Source: Leptothoe spongobia TAU-MAC 1115
Lineage (GTDB): Bacteria > Cyanobacteriota > Cyanobacteriia > Phormidesmidales > Phormidesmidaceae
Assembly: GCF_018739885.1 (NCBI RefSeq)
Contig: NZ_JADOES010000003.1
Span: 124,001-188,000 of the forward strand
Length of the DNA stretch: 64,000 bases
Reading direction: 5' to 3'
The translations under genes were made by a program, and so were the position numbers. The notes beneath the pieces were generated by a model. That model was given only the letters and a program-made list of their open reading frames with translations, was not told the origin of the DNA and did not search any database. Positions 57,329-64,000 of the stretch are shown in pieces (the first letter of the stretch is position 1; every line of letters starts with the position of its first letter).

Positions 57329-58528
57329 ATGGTTAACGCAAGTGGTCATATTGAACAGCAGCTTTCTAAGCTTCAAATACAAACTGCTGATATTGCCACT
57401 GAGCTTGAAACCTTAGTTGACAAATATCTGCAAGTTTTAAGTCAGGCGAGCAAACGTCAATTAGTACTTGCGGCTTATCACGTTTGCACCCAAGTCTATC
57501 CTGATAAATTTTTAGAGCTCAGTTTGTCTCAACGCGATCGGCTACAACAAGAGCTACGGGAGTTGGGTAATCGCATCCAATCACAGCTCAGGGATAAATG
57601 GGACACAGCTAAACGTTTGAGCTTACGACCAGCGGAAGAGGATGGCCTAGCAGTTATTCGACAATTATTTCTAGAAGCAGCCTCAGCTAGAGATGAGACT
57701 GATATGGAGAACTCTGCGGATCAGCAAGATGCTTTAGATGAGCAGCCCACACAACCAGCGCCCGAAGAACCCAAAGCAAATGTAGATGAGACGATACCTA
57801 ATAAACGATCTCAGGAAAAACTATTAGCTGAAATTCAGACGCTTATAGGTAGTGAGCGCTTGGAAGAGGATATGTCAGACCCCGAAAACGAGACCACGGG
57901 TCCCATGCAGCCTGCTCAGATCATGCGACGACAAATTTTAATCGAAAAGGCTATCCGAGATGTCCTAAAGACAGTGTCAGAAAAAGCGAATGATATTTTG
58001 CAAAAGGCTAGTGTCATGCCGGAGCTACCGAAAGCGTTATTAGCTGCGGCCTCTGATGCAGAACGCCTCGGACACATACCGATGAAAACACCCAATTTGG
58101 TCAGACTGTCAATCAAGGTAATGCATGAACCGAGTAAAGATAGTTTTGCCAAGCATGATGATGAAGAATCTGACTCAGAAGACGAGACTCAGTCAGATCA
58201 ATGGCCTGATGAAGCAGAAATTTCAGCCGCTATCATTGCGAGAGAGGATGATAGCGCCGAGCATGATGATACTAACTCTGACAATCGTCCAGAGTCCATA
58301 TCAATGCCACGATTTCTGCAACTAGACTCTCTGCCTGACTTTGTCATGATCCATTTACGACTATCAGAAATTGAGTTTGCCGAAACTAATGTGGCAATTT
58401 GGCGTAGCCGTATCCGTAAGAAAATGGGCCATCTCAAACAAGTAGGCCATGCCTATAAAGATGCTGAACGTCAGCTTGCGATCGCACAAGCCGAAGATGC
58501 CTGGAGAGCCAGCTGGACCAACGACTAA
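57329..58528 (+). CDS. Conserved hypothetical protein upstream of recG
   Basis: 399 aa. An N-terminal helical domain (about 1-115, SQASKRQLVLAAYHVCTQVY, QLVLAAYHVCTQVYPDKF) and a C-terminal helical domain (about 325-399, MPRFLQLDSLPDFVMIHLRL, ERQLAIAQAEDAWRAS) flank an acidic low-complexity middle (about 125-190 and 280-320, rich in Asp, Glu and Ser). I do not recognise a family name, though it recurs upstream of recG in cyanobacteria. The stop TAA overlaps the recG ATG (TAATG), so translation is coupled, and a link to recombination or repair is possible but unproven. Confidence 0.8.
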   Translation: MVNASGHIEQQLSKLQIQTADIATELETLVDKYLQVLSQASKRQLVLAAYHVCTQVYPDKFLELSLSQRDRLQQELRELGNRIQSQLRDKWDTAKRLSLRPAEEDGLAVIRQLFLEAASARDETDMENSADQQDALDEQPTQPAPEEPKANVDETIPNKRSQEKLLAEIQTLIGSERLEEDMSDPENETTGPMQPAQIMRRQILIEKAIRDVLKTVSEKANDILQKASVMPELPKALLAAASDAERLGHIPMKTPNLVRLSIKVMHEPSKDSFAKHDDEESDSEDETQSDQWPDEAEISAAIIAREDDSAEHDDTNSDNRPESISMPRFLQLDSLPDFVMIHLRLSEIEFAETNVAIWRSRIRKKMGHLKQVGHAYKDAERQLAIAQAEDAWRASWTND

Positions 58529-61008
58529 TGGCCGATCTACCCGACTGGCTCCGCCTACAAAAGGCCCTGAGTGTCGAAGCCGAAACAGGGTTTAATGATC
58601 TACAGGGTCATCAAAAGCGATTTAGCGAATTTTTGCGAGACAGTTTGCGAGTGTCTCCTGCCAATTTGCCAGTCATCGACCAAGAGCGTTGGATCACACT
58701 TTCACAAGACTTCGACAAGTACAGCGCCCTCAGTTTTGCCCAGCGCCAGCACCTGATAGCAGACACACGCCGATTTCTGCAGCAGAGTCGTCAGCTACTG
58801 GAGAAACCCAGGCCCAACGTTGCTAAGGAGCCCAATGCTACAAAATTTAATCAGCGGCCTAAAACAAAGTCCCTAACCGCTCAAGTCAATAACCTATACC
58901 AATCGGGACATCCCCTTGATCAGCCTCTCACTTATCTCAAAGGCATGGGGCCTAAAAATAGTGAACGTCTGGCCAAATTAGGCTTATACACCGTACGGGA
59001 TGTGCTGTATTACTACCCTCGCGACCATCTGGACTATGCTCGTCAGGTTAAAATTCGAGATCTCAAACCCGGTGATACCGTTACTATCGTTGGCACCGTA
59101 AAACGTTGTAACTGCTTCAACAGCCCCCGCAATGCCAAACTGACCATCTTCGAACTCAGTCTCTATGACGGTACTGGCACCCTAAAAATTAGCCGATTCT
59201 TTGCTGGCGCGCGCTTTCGTAATCGAGGGTGGCAAGAACGCCAAAAAAGGCTCTATCCAGCCGGTGCCACTTTGGCCGCATCGGGACTGGTGAAAAAAGG
59301 CAAATACGGCATTACTCTGGACGATCCAGACCTGGAAGTGCTGGGGGATGCCCAAGAGCCGATTGACTCGACTACTGTCGGTCGCGTGGTGCCAGTATAT
59401 CCTCTCACTGAGGGAGTTCCGGCCCCCTTAGTGCGCAAAGCAGTGGTCGCCGCATTACCCGCTGCCGTCGAAATTCGCGATCCGTTTACTACAGCACTGC
59501 GCGAGGAATATGGCCTCATTCAGCTGCCTGTGGCAATCGCCCATATCCACTTCCCTCCAGACAGCGACACATTAACCCTCGCTCGGCGACGTCTCGTGTT
59601 CGATGAGTTTTTCTATCTACAGCTGGGTCTGTTGTCTCGTCGCCAACAGCAACAGTCACAAACTCAAATTCACATGGCTCCCACTGGAAAGCTGATCGAT
59701 CAGTTCTATGAAGTACTGCCGTTTAAGCTGACAAAAGCGCAGTCACGGGTGGTGCAAGAGATTTTAGTGGATTTACAACAGTCCACCCCCATGAATCGAC
59801 TGGTGCAGGGGGATGTCGGCTCAGGTAAAACCGTCGTCGCCGTTGTCGCTATCTTGGCAGCGATTCAAGCTGGATATCAGGCAGCTCTGATGGCTCCCAC
59901 CGAAGTTCTGGCAGAGCAGCATTACCGGAAATTAGTCGAATGGTTTAACCTGCTTCACTTACCTGTAGAGCTATTAACAGGCTCGACTAAAACGGCAAAA
60001 CGACGAGAAATTCATTCTCAGCTAGAAACTGGAGAATTACCCATTCTGGTAGGCACCCATGCCCTGATCGAGGACCCAGTAAAATTTACGCGATTGGGGC
60101 TGGTTACCATTGATGAGCAACATCGATTTGGCGTAGCCCAGCGGGCAAAACTCCAAAATAAGGGAGAAAGCCCTCACGTACTCACCCTCACAGCCACCCC
60201 CATACCTCGCACATTGGCGCTAACACTGCATGGGGATCTTGATGTTAGTCAGATCGATGAGCTACCACCGGGACGTAAGCCCATTCAAACAACGCTCTTG
60301 GGTGGCCGGGATCGCAATCATGCCTACGATCTGATCCGTCGAGAAATCGCTCAGGGTCATCAAATCTATATCGTGCTACCCCTAGTGGACGAATCTGAAA
60401 AACTGGACCTCCGTTCGGCTATTGAAGAACATCAGCGACTCAGCGACGTTGTCTTCCCGGAGTTTCAGGTAGGGCTCCTACATGGACGCATGAGCTCCAG
60501 CGATAAAGATGCAGCAATCACCACCTTCCGCAACCGTGGTACTCAAATTTTGGTATCGACCACAGTGGTAGAAGTAGGTGTGGACATCCCTAATGCCAGC
60601 GTCATGTTGATCGAACATGCAGAACGCTTCGGTCTATCGCAACTCCACCAGCTTAGAGGGCGAGTGGGGCGGGGAGCAGACCAATCCTATTGCCTCTTGA
60701 TGAGTAGCAGCAAAAGTGAAACCGCATTACAGCGATTGCGAGTCCTGGAACAGTCCCAAGACGGATTCTTTATTGCCGAAATGGACTTACGCTTTCGAGG
60801 TCCTGGCCAAGTACTCGGAACTCGCCAGTCAGGTCTACCTGACTTTGCCCTGGCCAGCCTTGTCAACGATCAAGCAGTGCTAGAGCTAGCGCGTACAGCA
60901 GCTGAAAAGCTAATCCAGCAAGACTCCAGCCTTGACCAGTGGCCTCTAATTCAAAAGGAACTGAACCGGCGATATCAAAAACTCATGGGCGGCGCAATTT
61001 TCACTTAG
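58528..61008 (+). CDS. recG: ATP-dependent DNA helicase RecG
   Basis: 826 aa, longer than E. coli RecG (693) because of about 130 N-terminal residues before the wedge/OB domain. It remodels stalled replication forks and branched DNA. Walker A GDVGSGKT at about 428-435, DEQH (residues 529-532), TATPIPRT, QLRGRVGRG at about 708 and the TRG motif region near FRGPGQVLGTRQSG. The N-terminal extension is typical of cyanobacterial and plant RecG. It overlaps the upstream gene by 1 nt. Confidence 0.95.
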   Translation: MADLPDWLRLQKALSVEAETGFNDLQGHQKRFSEFLRDSLRVSPANLPVIDQERWITLSQDFDKYSALSFAQRQHLIADTRRFLQQSRQLLEKPRPNVAKEPNATKFNQRPKTKSLTAQVNNLYQSGHPLDQPLTYLKGMGPKNSERLAKLGLYTVRDVLYYYPRDHLDYARQVKIRDLKPGDTVTIVGTVKRCNCFNSPRNAKLTIFELSLYDGTGTLKISRFFAGARFRNRGWQERQKRLYPAGATLAASGLVKKGKYGITLDDPDLEVLGDAQEPIDSTTVGRVVPVYPLTEGVPAPLVRKAVVAALPAAVEIRDPFTTALREEYGLIQLPVAIAHIHFPPDSDTLTLARRRLVFDEFFYLQLGLLSRRQQQQSQTQIHMAPTGKLIDQFYEVLPFKLTKAQSRVVQEILVDLQQSTPMNRLVQGDVGSGKTVVAVVAILAAIQAGYQAALMAPTEVLAEQHYRKLVEWFNLLHLPVELLTGSTKTAKRREIHSQLETGELPILVGTHALIEDPVKFTRLGLVTIDEQHRFGVAQRAKLQNKGESPHVLTLTATPIPRTLALTLHGDLDVSQIDELPPGRKPIQTTLLGGRDRNHAYDLIRREIAQGHQIYIVLPLVDESEKLDLRSAIEEHQRLSDVVFPEFQVGLLHGRMSSSDKDAAITTFRNRGTQILVSTTVVEVGVDIPNASVMLIEHAERFGLSQLHQLRGRVGRGADQSYCLLMSSSKSETALQRLRVLEQSQDGFFIAEMDLRFRGPGQVLGTRQSGLPDFALASLVNDQAVLELARTAAEKLIQQDSSLDQWPLIQKELNRRYQKLMGGAIFT

Positions 61009-61052
61009 ATAGTAGTGTCATCCCTGGAATACTAGGCAGCGTACTCTCAGCC

Positions 61053-61262
61053 TCATCGACGCTTACCAGTCAACCAGGTTAATAAACCGGCTGATCCCAC
61101 CATGCCAGCCGCTAACCCCAGTCCCAGCCAAAGACCAAATGGCAGGGCTATAGAACGAAACGTCAAAAACTGTAAGGAGACAGGGGCGGCATTCTGGACT
61201 GAGAGTATTGAGATCACAACCACTAAAAACGCCGGAATAACCACAAGCAAAAATTTAGTCAT
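61053..61262 (-). CDS. LapA domain (DUF1049) small membrane protein
   Basis: 69 aa from the ATG at 61262: MTKFLLVVIPAFLVVVISIL, then VQNAAPVSLQFLTFRSIALP and a second helix with a GLWLGLGLAAGMVGSAGLL pattern, ending in basic TGKRR. Two-helix LapA proteins assemble lipopolysaccharide-related complexes in E. coli; the cyanobacterial role is unknown. A longer start at 61406 would add 48 residues (Met-rich) that do not look native. The recG gene converges on it. Confidence 0.65.
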   Translation of the reverse strand: MTKFLLVVIPAFLVVVISILSVQNAAPVSLQFLTFRSIALPFGLWLGLGLAAGMVGSAGLLTWLTGKRR

Positions 61263-61954
61263 ACCTTGTCCAAACACTCTCCCCGCCAACACAGACTCAT
61301 TAATTCGGCCAATGTTATCAGCCGGATTGGTCCCACCGAATAACATTGGCTCCATTGACACCATGATATCCATCCAAATCATCTGTCCACCAGATGACAT
61401 ATGCATGCTTTAAAGCAATCAAGCCCCCACCTAAAAGGTAGAGGCTTAATTACTGTTAGATTTTCAGTATAGAAAGAGTCCGTATAGGACGACTAGCCAA
61501 CACCTGAAACAGGATAATCAGCCAATAAGTAGGGTTCTGTATAAGTTGTTCGTATAAACTATACCTAAATTAACTTACGTTTTGATCAACGTCCATAAAC
61601 GCCACGTAAGCATATTTAAAGAAATATTAAACCACTCCTCAGTCCTATAGTCGCAGCAAAGCCAAAAACTATGAGGGCTCTAGCACTAGTGCTAGAGCCC
61701 TCATAGTTTAAAGAGTTCAGTATAGAGGAAACTGCTAAAAAGTCAGTCTTATTAGGGTTTAGGTTTAAGCTGCAAAAGCAGTAGTCATAAGCGTTCTTTC
61801 GAACTAAATACAGACTACCCCAAGCATTTGGAGGATGCACATAAACCCCCAATGAACTTCAGTAAACCTGTCTTGAAGAAAATCTTAAGACGCTAGACTG
61901 GCAAGGATTTGAAAATTTTGTACAAAGACGCAATCTAGCTGAACTATCTGTCCG
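61263..61954. other. Region between LapA-like gene and ABC ATPase
   Basis: About 690 bp with no gene I trust. A frame at 61616-61852 (-) crosses the 44-bp palindrome and has no family resemblance. The stretch holds an imperfect hairpin near 61425-61450 and the perfect palindrome at 61666-61709. Confidence 0.5.
61664..61709 (-). terminator. 44-bp perfect palindrome with T-run (candidate terminator)
   Basis: 61666-61687 is the exact reverse complement of 61688-61709, with no loop base. On the minus strand it is followed by TTTTTGG, in the right place to end the ABC ATPase transcript, although 245 bp downstream of its stop. Confidence 0.65.
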
Positions 61955-62887
61955 TTAAAATGAACTAGTCATCTCTAGGTATATATGTTCTAGAGTGACT
62001 GGGCTACGAGCAATCGAATCAATAGGACAGCCTTCAAACTTGGCCAATAGCTCTCTGAGTTCTAAGCGTTCAGGCAACCAAAACGCCAATTGCCCATCGT
62101 AGCGACGCTGCGTCAATCCGTAAGTCTTCGCTTTAGCCATAGCAGCGGCTTCATCTGTAGTCTGGATAGTAACTACCTCTTGGGCAGGGATATAGGCACG
62201 GAGTTCAGACAAACTACCTTGAGCTAATAAATGTCCTTGTTTTAAAAAGCCGATGCGATCGCACAATCGTTCAGCCTCATCCAGTAAGTGGGTGGTCAAC
62301 AAGACTGTGACGCCCTGATGCTTCAGCTGGCGAATCAGCTCCCAAACATCATAGCGAGCCTCAATATCCAGACCTGTGGTGGGCTCATCTAAGACCACCA
62401 GCTTAGGCTGATGCACAATGGCCACTGCCAGACTCAACCGTCGCTGCATCCCGCCACTCAAAGCACCAACAATGCTATCAACTCGATCCTCAAGGTTGAC
62501 GGCTTTGAGACAGGTGAAGATGCGTTGCGATCTCAAAGATGACGGTAGACCGTAAATTTTGCCAAAAAAAGCCAGGTTTTCTCCACAAGTCAAGCTCTGA
62601 TACAGCAGATTCTGTTGGGGCATAATCCCCAAATAGGATTTGGTTCTATCCGAAGCAGCCTCACCTGCAATCAAAACACGCCCGATATCAGGTCGTATTA
62701 AACCACTCAATAAATTAATCGTCGTCGTTTTTCCGGCTCCATTTGGTCCTAGCAATCCATATACCTCACCCGGTACCAACCTCAAGGTCACATCCGTGAG
62801 TACCCGACGCGGGCCAAAGGTCTTCGATAAATTTTGAATGTCAAGCACCCAGACCGCACTCGATACCACTCCATGAGCGTATTGCAT
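61955..62887 (-). CDS. ABC transporter ATP-binding protein, orphan
   Basis: 310 aa. Walker A GPNGAGKT is at 47-54, signature ALSGGMQRR at about 142-150, Walker B LVVLDEPTTGLD at about 163-174 and the switch His in TTHLLDEAE. A C-terminal extension of about 80 residues resembles the DrrA/CcmA-type ATPase used by ABC-2 exporters. No permease is present on either side: the next features are the tRNA upstream and the non-coding stretch downstream. The permease must be elsewhere. Substrate unknown. Confidence 0.88.
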   Translation of the reverse strand: MQYAHGVVSSAVWVLDIQNLSKTFGPRRVLTDVTLRLVPGEVYGLLGPNGAGKTTTINLLSGLIRPDIGRVLIAGEAASDRTKSYLGIMPQQNLLYQSLTCGENLAFFGKIYGLPSSLRSQRIFTCLKAVNLEDRVDSIVGALSGGMQRRLSLAVAIVHQPKLVVLDEPTTGLDIEARYDVWELIRQLKHQGVTVLLTTHLLDEAERLCDRIGFLKQGHLLAQGSLSELRAYIPAQEVVTIQTTDEAAAMAKAKTYGLTQRRYDGQLAFWLPERLELRELLAKFEGCPIDSIARSPVTLEHIYLEMTSSF

Positions 62888-62974
62888 GAGAACCTTTAAC
62901 GTAAAGTCAAAGACAGATCCGGATACAAGTGCTAATATTAAGAACGGTTCCTGACTAAATTAGTTCAGATGCCA

Positions 62975-63047
62975 GGGCATGTGGCTCAGTGGATAGAGCA
63001 TCAGATTCCGGTTCTGAGGGTCGGGGGTTCGAATCCCTCCATGCTCG
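62975..63047 (+). tRNA. tRNA-Arg (anticodon CCG)
   Basis: 73 nt with a complete cloverleaf. The acceptor GGGCATG pairs with CATGCTC, the D arm is GCTC...GAGC, the anticodon stem TCAGA/TCTGA holds loop TTCCGGT with anticodon CCG, and the T arm contains GGTTCGAATCC. The discriminator base is G and CCA is not encoded. It reads CGG codons. Confidence 0.97.
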
Positions 63048-63366
63048 TTTTAAGTTCTCAAAAATTAAGAACTAAATACTTTACGCGCTTCTGCAAAAGC
63101 TTTAAGTATAGATAACTTAAGGGCCTCAGAAGCACGATACAGATAAAAAATACTTAAGTCTCAAAAAGCAGGCCCTATTACCTATATTCTTACTTAGTGA
63201 GCCAGGGTATACATGCGTATCTTGTATATTTAATCAAGTACTCATGCCCCATGCTCATGTAAACACCACTCCGAATAAAAGCTCGATATTACCGATATCG
63301 ATAAGCAAACTATCTTGAAATAGTTCAATAAATATAATTAACATTGCGTCATAAATCATTTAAGTT
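63048..63366. other. Intergenic region upstream of kaiA
   Basis: 319 bp, AT-rich. It must include the kaiA promoter; TATAAT at 63333-63338 could be the -10, 29 bp before the start. I see no gene in it. The short plus-strand frame starting at 63344 is out of the kaiA frame. Confidence 0.4.
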
Positions 63367-64000
63367 TTGGCTGCACGCTTTCTGGTTGGAATTTATACGG
63401 CTCAGGCTTCTACGGCTGAGTCTCTCAAGAAAACGCTGGCTCACAGTCCGTTTGCCATTAGTTGGAGCAAAACACAAGCAGAGTTTGTGCAATGGACTAT
63501 CAGTAATCGTCATCGGATTGATTGCTTAGTAGTCCAACGCTCCCACAAAGAATTGGACCCCTTACAGGAGCTGTTGGAGCGTGATATTTTGCTACCTATT
63601 TTAGTGATCTCAAATCAGAACACTATAGATCCCCAGCCGAATTATCACAATGCCGTCATCTGCATGACTACCAGCGAAATAGATAGAATTGAAGGCCAGG
63701 TCCATGAAGCTATCAATCAATTTTTGCAGCTGCCAGCTAGTCAAAATCCCCCCATTGATCCAGAAAATGCTTCACCGGATACTCGAGATAATCGAACCTT
63801 TCTCTTAAGCCTGCAGCAACAGCGCTTAACTGAAAAGCTACAAGAACGCTTAGGTTATTTGGGCGTGTACTACAAGCGTAATTCTCAAAACTTCATGCGC
63901 AATATGACATTGGAGGAGCGTCATGAATTTTTAGATCAACTGCGTCAAGACTATCGTCAAATTATTTTGAGCTATTTTTCATCGGATGATAAAACCCTAA
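63367..64000 (+). CDS. kaiA: Circadian clock protein KaiA, 3' end cut by window
   Basis: KaiA stimulates KaiC autophosphorylation by holding its A-loop. The first 211 residues are visible. The N-terminal pseudo-receiver domain (AARFLVGIYTAQASTAESL, LPILVISNQNTIDPQPNYH, about 1-135) is followed by a linker and the start of the all-helical KaiC-binding domain, where LLSLQQQRLTEKLQERLGYL and YYKRNSQNFMRNM are close to the family consensus. A stop lies two codons upstream (63361-63363), so the start must be the TTG at 63367 or a later codon; TTG is rare but fits the family N-terminus. Expected length is near 290-300 aa. kaiB and kaiC probably follow beyond the window. Confidence 0.93.
   Translation, partial: MAARFLVGIYTAQASTAESLKKTLAHSPFAISWSKTQAEFVQWTISNRHRIDCLVVQRSHKELDPLQELLERDILLPILVISNQNTIDPQPNYHNAVICMTTSEIDRIEGQVHEAINQFLQLPASQNPPIDPENASPDTRDNRTFLLSLQQQRLTEKLQERLGYLGVYYKRNSQNFMRNMTLEERHEFLDQLRQDYRQIILSYFSSDDKTL

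Noticed and set aside
61616..61852. 78-aa minus-strand frame
   Set aside because: Crosses the 44-bp palindrome and lacks any start signal or family pattern.
63344..63529. Plus-strand 61-aa frame before the window end
   Set aside because: It is a shadow of kaiA in another frame; the kaiA frame starts at TTG 63367 and shows family residues throughout.
1..64000. Prophage or insertion sequence
   Set aside because: No transposase, integrase or phage structural gene is visible; the decayed strip at 31-36 kb contains only broken small genes.

Overview
This window is chromosomal DNA from a cyanobacterium. It carries photosystem II genes (psbN, psbH, psbI and psbA), a phycobiliprotein lyase of the CpcS/CpcU family, the cyanobacterial alkane pathway (aldehyde-deformylating oxygenase plus acyl-ACP reductase), a SigC-type sigma factor, PilT and the start of the clock gene kaiA. 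The palindrome GCGATCGC (HIP1), typical of cyanobacterial genomes, occurs about twenty times. I cannot fix the genus. A filamentous or Leptolyngbya-like lineage is a guess only.

Layout. 1-7.5 kb (+): a partial unknown gene, then ado, aar, accA, an SDR reductase, folE, a YbjN-like gene and a lipoate ligase-like gene. 7.5-10.1 kb (-): a CHASE2 membrane protein and an M50/CBS site-2 protease. 10.4-11.4 kb (+): trpF and a small membrane ORF. 11.5-20.4 kb (-): a secreted-looking repeat protein, a sigC-like sigma factor, an SNF2 helicase, phoH, a KH-domain protein and rpsP. 20.6-25.1 kb: psbN (-) divergent from psbH-tatA-pth, then a ParA ATPase with a coiled-coil partner resembling the carboxysome-positioning pair McdA/McdB, then glutathione-dependent formaldehyde dehydrogenase. 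25.1-34.7 kb (-): a zinc peptidase, a lipase, an intact dnaE, a decayed strip of accessory genes and a large GH63-like glucosidase. 34.7-36 kb holds three kinds of debris or small elements: a VOC remnant with a perfect palindrome, a 50-aa ORF and a broken TSUP transporter. 36-45 kb: aat (-), a two-gene unit ending in an EamA transporter, psbI, an LptD-like DUF3769 protein, a hypothetical gene, a phycobiliprotein lyase (-), hemE and an epimerase-like gene. 45-51 kb (+): the rimP-nusA-ylxR-infB translation/transcription operon and a small conserved gene. 51-55 kb: psbA (-), cofG (+) and pilT (-). 55-61 kb (+): rpsB-tsf, a hypothetical gene coupled to recG. 61-64 kb: a LapA-like gene (-), an orphan ABC ATPase (-), tRNA-Arg(CCG) and a 5' portion of kaiA cut by the window end.

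Most genes are core functions in neighbourhoods conserved in cyanobacteria: fatty-acid and alkane synthesis, translation, photosystem II, tetrapyrrole synthesis. The least explained features are a 73-bp structured repeat present in two opposite copies (23.75 and 57.1 kb), several perfect palindromes, the McdAB-like pair, the six-repeat exported-type protein and the decayed accessory strip at 31-36 kb.
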